A DNA stretch of 64,000 nucleotides from positions 1,054,001 through 1,118,000 of the forward strand of contig NZ_CP037954.1 of the NCBI RefSeq assembly GCF_004359195.1, given 5' to 3'. The notes beneath the pieces were generated by a model. It worked only from the letters and a program-made list of their open reading frames with translations. It was not told where the DNA came from and made no database searches. Each line of letters begins with the position of its first letter. The first letter of the stretch is position 1. A program made the translations under genes and the position numbers. Below, one piece after another: positions 55,337 through 64,000 of the stretch. The DNA comes from Chryseobacterium salivictor. Lineage in GTDB: Bacteria; Bacteroidota; Bacteroidia; Flavobacteriales; Weeksellaceae.

Positions 55337-56803
55337 TTAAACTTTTTTAAAAGCCTCGAGCGTTGAATATTTCTCGGTTTTGTACACTTTAACAATAATG
55401 TCAAAGACTTTATCTCTCAAAATAAAACCGATAATTCCCAAAATGGCCAAACTTCCAACCGCCGGATAAATTCCGAAGAAATATTTGGCAACCGCAAAAA
55501 CGCCCATTGGTAAAATCATCTGTGGAAGGAGGAGCAGCATAATTTTCATATTGAAATTATTTCCGCCGGCGCCGAAAGATTTCGCTTTAGAATTCAGGTC
55601 GATTGGTTTTTTATTAAAAGCTCCCGCCAATAAAGTGATGTAAGAATTCACTCCCAGATTGTACAATCCTGCTGCAAGAACGGTAAGGTAAAATTCCCAG
55701 CTGATCAAAAGATAAGCCGAAGACAATATAATGGAAATGAAAATTGCCATGACGATCAAAGCCCATTTTGCTTTTAAATACTGTTTGTAAGGAACGTTTT
55801 GCGTCATCATCAGCGGATAATAAGAACTGTCCCAACTTGGCACGCGCTGACCGAACATGAGCATAAATCCGCCTGTTACAAAGATTCCGGTAAATAACTG
55901 CATGAAACTGTTTTCGTAGCCTTTTGAGAAAGTCAATAACCCGTAAAATAAAAAGAAGATGCTCATTATTACAGCAGATTTTGCGGCTTTGCTTCTCTTT
56001 AATAAACGAATATCATTATTAATGAAAGTTCCCATCACGCCGTAACGGTTAAGAAAAGCGATGTTTTCGGTTTTTCCTTCGGCGACTTTTAACTCAAGCC
56101 CTTTGTCTAAATAAAAGTTTTTATAAATTTCCTGATAAGCGAGATATGCAACTAAAATTGCCAAAATCACGGGAAGTAAAAAAGCGCCCGGATATTGATA
56201 AAAACTATAAAATATTTTCTGAGAATATTGAGAAAGTTCAATGATTTTATAGTATTCTAAAACTCCGAAAATGGCCATTAATCCGAAAACTGAAATCACC
56301 ACGGCATTTTTTCCATTTAATAGAATATTTAAAAAATTATTAAAATAGAAAATCGCAAAAATTCCGATGGTAAACAGAATGACATGAATGGCAGCGAAAC
56401 CGCCATCGAAAATCAGCAAGCCGGCGAAGGGAAGAAGAAATAAAAGATTTCCCCAGTTGAAGAAATTAAATAGGATTTTCAACAGGGTATAATTTACCAG
56501 TTTTTTCTTGGTAATTCCTAAAGTTAGAAAAGGTTTGATGTTCTGCGTCGGCATCTGCTGCATGAAATACCTTATTAATAAATCAAACGCCCAATAATAA
56601 ATAAAGTATTTGCTGAAGAGAAGAATCGGATCTGCATGTAATTTTTTCTTGGCAAAGAAATAAAGTATAAAAGGCAATGCTGCGAATATGGCGCTGAAAT
56701 AGGCCATTCCGAAAAACATCAGAATTTTCATTGCGAGATTGGCGCCGAATTGTGGATTCCGTATAAAATTTTTGAATTCAAGTTGTAGAAGTCTCCAGTA
56801 CAT
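55337..56803 (-). CDS. DUF5687 family membrane protein (ABC permease partner)
   Basis: A 488-residue protein with about twelve hydrophobic segments and no signal peptide. The start MYWRLLQLEFKNFIRNPQFG and the overall pattern match the DUF5687 family, Bacteroidota membrane proteins encoded with an ABC ATPase and acting as ABC-2-type permeases. The substrate is unknown. It is followed by the ATPase gene in the same operon. Confidence 0.85.
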   Translation of the reverse strand: MYWRLLQLEFKNFIRNPQFGANLAMKILMFFGMAYFSAIFAALPFILYFFAKKKLHADPILLFSKYFIYYWAFDLLIRYFMQQMPTQNIKPFLTLGITKKKLVNYTLLKILFNFFNWGNLLFLLPFAGLLIFDGGFAAIHVILFTIGIFAIFYFNNFLNILLNGKNAVVISVFGLMAIFGVLEYYKIIELSQYSQKIFYSFYQYPGAFLLPVILAILVAYLAYQEIYKNFYLDKGLELKVAEGKTENIAFLNRYGVMGTFINNDIRLLKRSKAAKSAVIMSIFFLFYGLLTFSKGYENSFMQLFTGIFVTGGFMLMFGQRVPSWDSSYYPLMMTQNVPYKQYLKAKWALIVMAIFISIILSSAYLLISWEFYLTVLAAGLYNLGVNSYITLLAGAFNKKPIDLNSKAKSFGAGGNNFNMKIMLLLLPQMILPMGVFAVAKYFFGIYPAVGSLAILGIIGFILRDKVFDIIVKVYKTEKYSTLEAFKKV

Positions 56804-56854
56804 AGTCTTACTTTTTAGGATAAGTCTAAAAATAAGGAAAATGTTACAGATAAA

Positions 56855-57049
56855 TTAGCGAAAAATAAAATAAATTATGAAACCAGCAAGAATCGTAAGG
56901 GTTAAGTACAATTGGAAAAGTTCACCTAGATCATCAGGACTTTGTACTTTAAACTTAGAAGTTTCTTTAACTGTCTTTCTTTTAATTTTTAAAAATAAAA
57001 GAAGATAGATAGCGAAAAACAGTAAAGCTCCGGCATAAAGAAAGTCCAT
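56855..57049 (-). CDS. Small two-segment membrane protein, unknown function
   Basis: A 64-residue protein with hydrophobic stretches at both ends (FLYAGALLFFAIYLLLFLKI at the start, LTILAGFIIYFIFR at the end) around a basic middle. No family recognised. It sits between recN (12 nt downstream of it, same strand) and the ABC genes. The frame is short, but spacing and composition favour a real gene. Confidence 0.55.
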   Translation of the reverse strand: MDFLYAGALLFFAIYLLLFLKIKRKTVKETSKFKVQSPDDLGELFQLYLTLTILAGFIIYFIFR

Positions 57050-57061
57050 TGCTTTAAAGGT

Positions 57062-58711
57062 TTATTTCATCAACTCCTTTGCCTGCGAAATTGCGGCATC
57101 GGTAATTTTACTGCCGGAAAGTAATTGCGCGATTTCCTGTAATTTCTCGTCGTGATTCAATGAAATAATCGTCGTTTGGGTTTTACCGGAAATTTCCCGT
57201 TTGATGACTTTGTAATTGTTATTTCCTTTGGCAGCGACCTGTGCAAGATGACTGATGACAATCAACTGCATGTTTTCCGACATTTCTTTCATCACATTTC
57301 CGATTTCTTCCGCGACTTTTCCGGAAACTCCGGTGTCGATTTCATCCAGAATTAAAGTCGGAAGTTCAGAATTTTCCGCCATGAGTTTTTTAATGGAAAG
57401 CATAACGCGGGAACGTTCGCCACCGGAAATTGCAGTTTGAATCGGCTTTAAAGGAAAGCCCGAATTCGCCTGAAATAACAGCTGAATACCTTCTTTTCCA
57501 AAAGAAGTGAAGTGTTCAAGATCGGTTAACTGCACTTCTATTTTGGCTTTTTCCAAACCTAACTGATGCAGTAATTTCTCGGTTTTATTAATGAAATTCG
57601 GAATTGCTTTTTTTCGGTTCTGCGATAATTCCGCAGAAGATTTTTCTAAATGTTCCGCCGCAAGTTCTATTTCCTTCTCAGTTTGGCTGATGAGAAATTC
57701 TAAATCTGCGAAACCGCTCTGTTCATTTTGAATCTGATCGCGAATCTGCTTCAATTGCTCTACAGAATTTACTTTATGTTTCAGGAATAAAGAATTGATC
57801 TTGCTGAGCTGCGAACTCAAATGCTCGAGCGTTTCCGGATTGGTTTCCATTTTCTCGGCCTCGTTCTGAAGATCGAAAAGCAGGTCTTTGAACTCTACAA
57901 AAGCTTCTTCAAACCGCTGATTGAGTTGGGTATATTCGTGCGATAAAGAAGCAACTTTTGATAATTTTGTTTTAACATCAAGCAGAGAATCGAGAACGCC
58001 GATTTCTTCCGCATCGATTTTATTAAAAATCATCGAAAGATTTTCGATAATGGTTTCCGCATTTTCCTGTTTGCTTAACTGGTTCTGAACATCTTCCAGA
58101 TCGAATTCATCCAGATTAACTTCTAATAGTTCTTCTAATAAAAAACCTTTATAATCGCTTTCTTTGTTGCCTTCTGAAAGTTGTTTTTTTAAGTTTTCTA
58201 AATCCCGCAGCAGTTTTTTATAAGCGGTAAATTCTTTTTGATATTTTAAAAGTAATGTTTTGTTTTTCGAAAGTCCGTCAATCATTCGGAACTGATATTC
58301 TTCATCAAAAAGATTAGATGTTTCAAATTGAGAATGAATGTCAATGAGTTTTTCAGAAAGTTTTTTCAGTATTTCCAAAGTAACGGGAACGTCATTTATG
58401 AATGCCCGTGATTTTCCGGTCGGCAAAATTTCTCTTCGGATAACGGTATTGATCTCAAAATCCAGATCATTTTCTTCAAAGAAATTTTTGAAATTTTCAT
58501 TAATGATGAATTCGGCTTCAACGACACTTTTGGTTTCAGTACTTTGGATCGATTTCACGTCCGCTCTTTCGCCCAAAATCAAACGCAACGCTCCCAGAAT
58601 AATCGATTTTCCTGCACCTGTTTCGCCTGTAATTACCTGTAAACCTTTGTTTAAAGTAATCTCAAGTGAATCAATAAGGGCGAAATTTTGAATGAATATT
58701 CTTGAAAGCAT
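57062..58711 (-). CDS. recN: DNA repair protein RecN
   Basis: SMC-like ATPase of double-strand-break repair. I choose the ATG at 58709-58711 (549 residues, start MLSRIFIQNFALIDSLEI), since RecN begins with this motif; 15 nt more are open upstream. Walker A ITGETGAGKSIILGAL, a long coiled-coil middle, then the ABC signature SGGERSRVMLSIKKL, Walker B LILDEIDTGVSG and VISHLAQVAA. It lies in the order coaBC-porD-recN common to flavobacteria. Confidence 0.96.
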   Translation of the reverse strand: MLSRIFIQNFALIDSLEITLNKGLQVITGETGAGKSIILGALRLILGERADVKSIQSTETKSVVEAEFIINENFKNFFEENDLDFEINTVIRREILPTGKSRAFINDVPVTLEILKKLSEKLIDIHSQFETSNLFDEEYQFRMIDGLSKNKTLLLKYQKEFTAYKKLLRDLENLKKQLSEGNKESDYKGFLLEELLEVNLDEFDLEDVQNQLSKQENAETIIENLSMIFNKIDAEEIGVLDSLLDVKTKLSKVASLSHEYTQLNQRFEEAFVEFKDLLFDLQNEAEKMETNPETLEHLSSQLSKINSLFLKHKVNSVEQLKQIRDQIQNEQSGFADLEFLISQTEKEIELAAEHLEKSSAELSQNRKKAIPNFINKTEKLLHQLGLEKAKIEVQLTDLEHFTSFGKEGIQLLFQANSGFPLKPIQTAISGGERSRVMLSIKKLMAENSELPTLILDEIDTGVSGKVAEEIGNVMKEMSENMQLIVISHLAQVAAKGNNNYKVIKREISGKTQTTIISLNHDEKLQEIAQLLSGSKITDAAISQAKELMK

Positions 58712-58888
58712 ATTTTGAAAAATCAATTACGAAGTTTTAAATCAAACTTCGGACTGTAAATTTAAGACTTTAAAAGAGATTATGAAATACAAAAGCAAAT
58801 TGCAAAAGCCTAAAATCGCGGTCCTGGCAGATTTTAACAATGAATTGCTGACGTTTGCTTTTAAATTACGGTGAAATGAAACCGGGAA

Positions 58889-59794
58889 TTATTTCCACTT
58901 ATTCCATTTGCTGTCAATGTCTTTGGGCGATAATGTGCTGAAAAGTGCTTTTAAATCTGCCATATTGACGTTGGTATTATTTCCGTTATTAAAGATATCG
59001 AAAATTTCCTGTTTTTTGGTATCAATAAAAACATTCACCGGATAATTCATCTGAAAATTATTTTCGTAGGCTTTCAACTGCATCAGCGCGTCTGCAATAA
59101 TTTTTTTACCGGACGACTGGTCCTGTTTGCCGAGATTGTCTAAACCGGCACGGTGATGGGTGTAGTAAACGGTTCGCAGGGTATTCTGATCCGGTTTCAG
59201 CATATTGTCGATCAGGGCCGCCCGGGTTTTCGTACCTTCCATCAAAGACCAACCGGCGAATTTTTGGTTCTGCGCATTGTTCGAAATTTTTTGTGCTTTT
59301 TCAAACCACTGTTGGCCGCCTCTTACTTTAAAACTGTCGGCATCGTAACCTAAAATGGTGTAAACATAAAAACTGATCACATCGATCAAATTCTTCCCGG
59401 AGAACTGTCTTTCGTTGAAGACAAGGTTTTCGTTTTCGGTATAATCAAAGCTGAAGTTGGTGTCGTTAACATTCAGAAGTGGCGTTTCATAAGTCGTGTT
59501 GAAAACCGGACGGACCGCCTGCACCACAATACTTGCTTTGAAATTATTGCTACCGGTTTTTTCATTGATAACGATGGCGAAATTACATTTGATCTTTTCA
59601 AAGTTCTGTAATTTCTTTCCCGTCCAGCTTGTATTGTTGATAAAATCCCGTAAGTTTTTCTCTAAAGTTTTATAAACCTGCATATTGCTGCCGCTGACCT
59701 GCTGGGTGTTGACTTGCACATTTGCCAAAAGTTCCTGAGAAAAACTTAAGTTAAAGGAAAGCAGAATGATGAATATCGTAGAAAGTTTCTTCAT
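58889..59794 (-). CDS. porD: DUF4835 protein, type IX secretion component PorD-like
   Basis: A 301-residue exported protein with a signal peptide (1-19, ending SFSQ). The start ELLANVQVNTQQVSGSNMQV and blocks FINNTSWTGKKLQNFEKIKC, VRPVFNTTYETPLLNVNDTN match the DUF4835 family, named PorD in the Bacteroidota type IX secretion literature. It is thought to be periplasmic. Position between recN and coaBC is conserved in the group. No other T9SS gene is in the window. The symbol follows family naming and is not proven here. Confidence 0.85.
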   Translation of the reverse strand: MKKLSTIFIILLSFNLSFSQELLANVQVNTQQVSGSNMQVYKTLEKNLRDFINNTSWTGKKLQNFEKIKCNFAIVINEKTGSNNFKASIVVQAVRPVFNTTYETPLLNVNDTNFSFDYTENENLVFNERQFSGKNLIDVISFYVYTILGYDADSFKVRGGQQWFEKAQKISNNAQNQKFAGWSLMEGTKTRAALIDNMLKPDQNTLRTVYYTHHRAGLDNLGKQDQSSGKKIIADALMQLKAYENNFQMNYPVNVFIDTKKQEIFDIFNNGNNTNVNMADLKALFSTLSPKDIDSKWNKWK

Positions 59795-59831
59795 TATTAA
59801 ATTAAAGTTTGAAAACGGAAATTTAAGGATA

Positions 59832-61028
59832 TTATTTCAAAATCTGGTCTTCCACAAAATTTAAAATATCCCTGGCCACCGCCTCTTTTGATTTTAAAGG
59901 AAATTCTGTAAGCGATGATTCTGTAATAATTTTAATTTTATTGGTTGTCCCTTTGAAACCGGCGCCTTCATCCCGAAGTGAATTCAAAATAATCATGTCC
60001 AGGTTTTTTTTGTGGAGTTTTCCTTTGGCGTTTTCTTCTTCATTTTGAGTTTCCAGTGCGAAACCTACCAGAAATTGTTTGGTTTTCATTTCGCCCATTG
60101 TTTTCAGAATATCCGGATTTTTCACCAGTTCAATTGTTAAGGAATCATCATTTTTTTTGATTTTTTCCTGAGCGATTTCTTTCGGTGCGTAATCTGCGAC
60201 AGCCGCACTTGCAATGGCGATATCGGCATTTCCGTAATATTCAAATACTTTAGCAAACATCTCCTTTGCAGAAGTTACGCGGTGAACTTCAATATCCGGG
60301 TGATTTGTTTTCTCAGCACTCGGTCCGGAAATCAGAATTACTTTTGCTCCTCGGTTGGCAGCTTCCTCAGCCAATGAAAAACCCATTTTCCCGGAAGAAT
60401 GATTTCCTATAAACCGAACGGGATCAATAGCTTCATAAGTGGGTCCTGCCGTGATCAGTACGGTTTTACCTGCCAGATTTTTATTTGAAGAAAAGAACTC
60501 TTCAATGATTTGAGCGATGTTTTCCGGTTCTGCCATTCTCCCTAGCCCGGAAAGTCCGCTGGCTAATTCGCCGTCTTCCGCAGGAATAATATGATGACCG
60601 AAATCTTCAGCCAAGGCTAAATTTTGTTGTGTAGAAGGATGCTGATACATGTCTAGGTCCATCGCAGGAGCGATAAAAACCGGACATTTCGCCGACATAT
60701 AAGTTGCTAGAACTAAATTATCGCACAGGCCGTGAACCATCTTCGATAAAGTATTTGCGGTGCAGGGCGCGATTAAAATAACCTCTGCCCAGAGCGCTAA
60801 TTCCACATGATTGTTCCAGGTGCCGTTTTCAGAATAAAAATCGCTGTAAACGGGATTTTTAGAAAGGGTAGAAAGCGTAAGTTTCGGCACAAACTGTTCG
60901 GCAGAAGGCGTCATCAAAACCTGAACTTCCGCTCCTTTTTTTATGAAATCCCGGATAAGGTAATTGATTTTGTACGCGGCAATTCCGCCGGAAATACAGA
61001 TGAGGATTTTCTTACCTTGAAGTTTCAT
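59832..61028 (-). CDS. coaBC: Bifunctional phosphopantothenoylcysteine decarboxylase/synthetase CoaBC
   Basis: Coenzyme A synthesis: joins cysteine to 4'-phosphopantothenate, then decarboxylates the product. It has 398 residues. The N-terminal FMN domain (CoaC) begins KKILICISGGIAAYK, with a catalytic His in NHVELALWAE and the PAMDLDMYQHPS loop. The C-terminal synthetase (CoaB) has LITAGPTYEAIDPVRFIGNH, SGKMGFSLAEEAANRGA and VKNPDILKTMG. It is upstream of porD (37-nt gap). Confidence 0.95.
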   Translation of the reverse strand: MKLQGKKILICISGGIAAYKINYLIRDFIKKGAEVQVLMTPSAEQFVPKLTLSTLSKNPVYSDFYSENGTWNNHVELALWAEVILIAPCTANTLSKMVHGLCDNLVLATYMSAKCPVFIAPAMDLDMYQHPSTQQNLALAEDFGHHIIPAEDGELASGLSGLGRMAEPENIAQIIEEFFSSNKNLAGKTVLITAGPTYEAIDPVRFIGNHSSGKMGFSLAEEAANRGAKVILISGPSAEKTNHPDIEVHRVTSAKEMFAKVFEYYGNADIAIASAAVADYAPKEIAQEKIKKNDDSLTIELVKNPDILKTMGEMKTKQFLVGFALETQNEEENAKGKLHKKNLDMIILNSLRDEGAGFKGTTNKIKIITESSLTEFPLKSKEAVARDILNFVEDQILK

Positions 61029-61104
61029 TAATTAGAATTTAAAAGTTGAACGAATTTACTTAAATTTTTACAAACTGACTGGGATTTCAGGGACTATATT
61101 AAAT

Positions 61105-61142
61105 ATAAAAGCCACAAAAACAAGACGTTCTGTGACTTTTAA
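61105..61142 (-). terminator. Weak terminator after rpoZ
   Basis: AAAAGCCAC pairs with GTGACTTTT (one mismatch) around a 16-nt loop, in the gap between rpoZ and coaBC. A long loop makes its strength doubtful. Confidence 0.45.
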
Positions 61143-61163
61143 AATAATTAAAGAAATAAATAA

Positions 61164-61487
61164 TTAGTTTCTTTCTTCGGTTTTTCTGTAGTAGATTTCG
61201 TTATCCAACCATTCTCTGATTGCTATAGAAGTTGGTTTCGGAAGTTTTTCGTAATGTTTAGAAATCTCGATTTGTTCTTTATTTTCAAAAACTTCTTCAA
61301 GAGTTGAATTATGCACTGCAAATTCATCTAATTTATTATGGAGTTCAGAGCGGATTTCTGCATTGATCTGCTCTGCTCTTTTACCCATCACTACGATTGC
61401 TTCGTAGATAGAACCTACGTTTTCTTCGATTTTATCTCTATCGTAAGTTATTGTACTTAATTCGGCTTTAGAATCTTTTACGCTCAT
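61164..61487 (-). CDS. rpoZ: RNA polymerase subunit omega, Bacteroidota type
   Basis: A 107-residue protein. The segment NVGSIYEAIVVMGKRAEQIN followed by a helical tail is the Bacteroidota RpoZ form (compare the xAxxRAxQI element of omega). It assists folding of the beta' subunit. Gene order bamD-rpoZ-coaBC is the usual one in flavobacteria. Confidence 0.85.
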   Translation of the reverse strand: MSVKDSKAELSTITYDRDKIEENVGSIYEAIVVMGKRAEQINAEIRSELHNKLDEFAVHNSTLEEVFENKEQIEISKHYEKLPKPTSIAIREWLDNEIYYRKTEERN

Positions 61488-61528
61488 TTTCAGTTAGTTG
61501 TTATAATTGGAGTTTGCAAATATACGGA

Positions 61529-62503
61529 TTACTTTTTGATTTTGAAAGTGGCCGCAGGAGCAGGAGTTGCCAAGGCGGCGCTATCTCTCCGCGTTTGTTC
61601 AGCTTTCTTTGCTGCCTCACGCAGGTCTTTCTCCGCGTTGATTTTTGCTTCCTCTGCTTGTTGTTTGTCTTTGAGTTCCTTATTTCGTGCTTCTACTTTT
61701 TTCTCAAGTTCAGTAAACGTTTCTTTTTCTTTTAATAATTTGTTTCGAAGATCTGTAGCAGTCTTTGCATTTTCGGTTCCCGGTACCTCTCTCTCGATTT
61801 GTTTGGTAAAGGCCAAAGCACTTTCAATACGGTCTTTCTTTAAGCTGTAAATTGAATTAACGGCTAATTCATATTTCGATTTCAACATGTAATCGTAGAT
61901 TTTATCACGCAGTTTCGTACTTGGGTAATCATCCAGTACGTTTTCAAAAGCGGTACTTGCGGCTTTATAATCAGCCATTTTATAATACTGCTTCGCATTT
62001 TCGTAAGCCTTAAACTCTAATTTGTAGGTTAACTCATCAATCAGTTGATTGATGTTTTTGGATCGGTCAGAATTCGGATAATTATTGAGGAAATTCTGCA
62101 TTTCATTGATCGCTAAATCTGTGCTCGTTTGATCTAAGTTATAATCCATGCTTCCTTCATAATAACATAGTGCCGACATGTAAGCAGCATCTTCTGCACG
62201 CTTGTCCTGCGGGAATGTTACCGAGAAGTTTTTGAACTGGTGCCCGGCCAGCTTGTAGTTCTTATCATAATAATTGGCATACGCAGAATTATAGACGACG
62301 TTTGGTGCGTCATCGGTTCCTGCTACCAGATTCGAAAGCCTTTCGTACAAAGCCAAAGCGTCTTTCCACTTTTTCTTTTCGAATTTTTCGTTCGCTACTT
62401 TCAGGATATAATCTTTATCTGCACTTTTCAATGCTAAATCCTGTTGTTTGTTGCAGGCAGATAATGCAAAGAATGCAAGTGTAATAATCAAATACTTTTT
62501 CAT
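61529..62503 (-). CDS. bamD: Outer membrane assembly lipoprotein BamD
   Basis: Component of the BAM complex that inserts beta-barrel proteins into the outer membrane. I start at the ATG at 62501-62503 (324 residues, MKKYLIITLAFFALSACNKQ), which gives a clean lipoprotein signal with lipobox LSAC; 54 nt upstream are open but not conserved. TPR-like repeats follow (DKNYKLAGHQFKNFSVTFPQ; YKMADYKAASTAFENVLDDY). The C-terminal 70 residues are a charged coiled coil (EARNKELKDKQQAEEAKINA). Confidence 0.92.
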   Translation of the reverse strand: MKKYLIITLAFFALSACNKQQDLALKSADKDYILKVANEKFEKKKWKDALALYERLSNLVAGTDDAPNVVYNSAYANYYDKNYKLAGHQFKNFSVTFPQDKRAEDAAYMSALCYYEGSMDYNLDQTSTDLAINEMQNFLNNYPNSDRSKNINQLIDELTYKLEFKAYENAKQYYKMADYKAASTAFENVLDDYPSTKLRDKIYDYMLKSKYELAVNSIYSLKKDRIESALAFTKQIEREVPGTENAKTATDLRNKLLKEKETFTELEKKVEARNKELKDKQQAEEAKINAEKDLREAAKKAEQTRRDSAALATPAPAATFKIKK

Positions 62504-62610
62504 AAATAAAATATAGCAGAAATTATATAATTCTAATTTCTGCGGTTTAGGGTGCAAAAATATAACTTTTTTATCAATAGATTTTTTTTTATGATAATTT
62601 AACTAATAAT

Positions 62611-63237
62611 TTAATCAGCATGGTAGCCCAAAAGTGAAAAAACGGTCACCAAAACGTTCGCCATCACTTTTTTCTCTGCTTCTTCGAAATAATTTTCTTC
62701 CGGGCCAGACACATATAATTCATAAAAGTTTTTATTTCTGATAACAAATAAAGAAGAACCTACGATAAGTGTTAAAATATCTTCTGGTTTTGGAGCATTG
62801 GTGAAAATTCCGGATGCAACCCCTTTTTTAATAACGTCATCAATTTTGGATGTGAAAGTGGTATAGAATCCCAGTAAATCTTCTTTCAAATGTTCTGTGT
62901 GACGGAGTTCCTGGGTGACAAAGCCATGAAAATAATTGAACTTAAATAGTTGATTCACCACATATTTAATCAGTTCTTTCATCTGCATTTCAGGTTTTCC
63001 CTCTCTGATGATTTCTGCAAATTCCGCAAAACTTTCTCTTGTTTTCTGCACGCGGTAACGGTAGAGGTAAGACATCATTTTTTCTTTTGACCCAAAATAG
63101 TAGGAAATCATTGCTACATTAATATTGGCATTGGTAGAAATGTCCCGTACAGAAGTACCTTCAAAGCCTTTCTTTGCAATCAGTTTTTCTGCCACATTTA
63201 AAATATGGATTTGTTTTTCGGTAAATTTTTTTTTCAT
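62611..63237 (-). CDS. TetR/AcrR-family transcriptional regulator
   Basis: A 208-residue protein with an N-terminal TetR helix-turn-helix: HILNVAEKLIAKKGFEGTSV followed by RDISTNANINVAMISYYFGS and KEKMMSYLYRYR. The C-terminal ligand-binding domain is divergent. No neighbouring efflux or enzyme gene on the same strand reveals its target. It is divergent from the TatD-like gene with a 93-nt shared upstream region. Confidence 0.9.
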   Translation of the reverse strand: MKKKFTEKQIHILNVAEKLIAKKGFEGTSVRDISTNANINVAMISYYFGSKEKMMSYLYRYRVQKTRESFAEFAEIIREGKPEMQMKELIKYVVNQLFKFNYFHGFVTQELRHTEHLKEDLLGFYTTFTSKIDDVIKKGVASGIFTNAPKPEDILTLIVGSSLFVIRNKNFYELYVSGPEENYFEEAEKKVMANVLVTVFSLLGYHAD

Positions 63238-63330
63238 CGGTGTTGTAGTTTTTAGTAAAGTTAAATAAAATATAACAAAATTTAAAACAAATGTTTAATC
63301 GCAAACGATCACTTTTAGTTATTTTTGAGG

Positions 63331-63966
63331 ATGGCTTATTTTGATTTCCATCATCATCATTTCAAAAAACATGCTGGGATTTATAATTTGGGTGTTGGAG
63401 AATCTCCGCCCGATGGCTTTTTCTCTGCCGGATTTCATCCTGATTTAAGTTTGCAATTTACGGAAGAACAGTTTGTCTGGCTCAGAGAAATCTCAAAAAA
63501 TGAAAATTGCGTAGCAATTGGTGAGTGCGGTTTGGATGGATCGATCAGCATTGATGATGCGATACAGGAATCACTTTTTAAAAGACAGATTGAATTGGCC
63601 AATGAACGCCAGAAACCTTTAATTATTCATTGTGTCAGAAGGTTTTCACAAATGATTCATTTTCAGAAATCTGCTAAGGTTCCGATGATAATTCATGGTT
63701 TTAATAAAAGAAAAACCATTGGTGAAGAGTTACAAAAGCACGATTTTTATTTAAGTTTTGGAAAATCTGTTTTGCAAAATGTAAATTTGCAGGAATTTGT
63801 AAAGGATTTTCCGGCCGATAAACTTTTTCTGGAAACAGATAACGCTGAATTTGATCTTCAGTTACTGTATCACAAAGTAGCGGAATTGAAGAATTTGAAT
63901 GTGGAAGATCTTATTTTACAAATCGAAGAAAATCTGAAAATTTTTAATATTTCCCTGATAAGATGA
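63331..63966 (+). CDS. TatD-family metal-dependent hydrolase (short form)
   Basis: A 211-residue TIM-barrel hydrolase-like protein, shorter than the about 260 of E. coli TatD. Metal-binding motifs are visible: DFHHHHF at the N terminus, IGECGLDGS, LIIHCVRRF, MIIHGFNKR and LFLETDNAEF. I start at the ATG at 63331; two codons upstream are open. A TATTTTTG element lies at 63320-63327, only 3 nt before the ATG, so an almost leaderless mRNA is possible. The stop overlaps the start of the next gene (ATGA). Confidence 0.85.
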   Translation: MAYFDFHHHHFKKHAGIYNLGVGESPPDGFFSAGFHPDLSLQFTEEQFVWLREISKNENCVAIGECGLDGSISIDDAIQESLFKRQIELANERQKPLIIHCVRRFSQMIHFQKSAKVPMIIHGFNKRKTIGEELQKHDFYLSFGKSVLQNVNLQEFVKDFPADKLFLETDNAEFDLQLLYHKVAELKNLNVEDLILQIEENLKIFNISLIR

Positions 63967-64000
63967 AAAAAGACTGGCTCGAAAGAACAGAATTGCTGAT
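63963..64000 (+). CDS. Start of a ThiF-type gene, probably tRNA threonylcarbamoyladenosine dehydratase
   Basis: Only 13 residues, MKKDWLERTELLI, are in the window. WLERTELLIG is the characteristic start of TcdA/CsdL-like E1-type enzymes, which cyclise the t6A37 base of tRNA. It overlaps the TatD-like stop by 4 nt and is translationally coupled. The call is tentative because so little is visible. Confidence 0.6.
   Translation, partial: MKKDWLERTELL

Overview
The window comes from a low-GC member of the Bacteroidota, most likely a flavobacterium of the Chryseobacterium/Kaistella type (Weeksellaceae). The evidence is the set of Bacteroidota-specific families (GLPGLI, DUF3127, DUF4835/PorD, DUF5687, S46 peptidase), promoters of the TTG-N18/19-TAnnTTTG kind, few Shine-Dalgarno sites, and gene orders typical of that group. 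Nearly all of it is ordinary chromosomal core. No prophage, CRISPR array or large island is visible. Taxonomy and functions are read from the sequence and from family knowledge only; no database was searched.

Layout. 1-7304 (minus strand) is the division and cell-wall (dcw) cluster mraZ-rsmH-ftsL-ftsI-murE-mraY-murD, with murD cut by the window edge and MraZ-type GTGGG boxes upstream of mraZ. 7552-9466 has an alpha/beta hydrolase, the GTPase EngB and an ElaA-type acetyltransferase. 9629-17916 has an S46 dipeptidyl-peptidase, a DUF3267 membrane protein, msrA, a ROK sugar kinase, secA and a DUF2795 protein. 18011-23484 has a sugar-nucleotide epimerase, a small lipoprotein, a DUF2797 protein, a large AsmA-like protein and a small conserved protein. 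23592-23957 is a MITE-like element, followed by three tRNA genes (Leu-TAA, Gly-GCC, Leu-TAG; minus strand). 24460-30809 carries a DUF3127 OB-fold-like protein, aat, a DMT exporter, a CBS protein, nadK, fbaA, accD and a DUF6973 protein. 30904-34514 (minus) looks like a metal-handling operon: a Cys-rich exported protein, a TonB-dependent receptor with two N-terminal heavy-metal (HMA) domains, and a lipoprotein. 34659-36287 holds a YkuD_2 L,D-transpeptidase-like protein and a GLPGLI protein. 36436-40911 is the suf Fe-S operon (sufA, sufB, sufC, sufD), with a frameshifted four-helix-bundle (S23-type) gene inserted between sufC and sufD.

41146-46003 has two uncharacterised proteins, a toxin-antitoxin locus whose ParE/RelE toxin has an internal amber codon, methylmalonyl-CoA mutase and prfA. 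46457-51621 carries a class I fumarase and a class II fumarase (fumC) on either side of an AAA ATPase/DUF4143 gene. That gene is bracketed by about 120-bp direct repeats built from 15-bp iterons. 51761-52112 is the second MITE copy, with a perfect 8-bp target duplication. 52215-54448 is a sigma / anti-sigma / outer-membrane-protein operon. 54596-57049 is an ABC export pair plus a small membrane protein. 57062-62503 is recN-porD(DUF4835)-coaBC-rpoZ-bamD. The window ends with a TetR regulator, a TatD-like hydrolase and the start of a tcdA-like gene.

The most interesting material lies between the genes: the iteron-flanked ATPase unit, the MITE pair, a family of structured repeats (three copies, one forming the fumC leader), and two decaying selfish or addiction genes. 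None is proven to be a new system. The ATPase unit is the best candidate for one.
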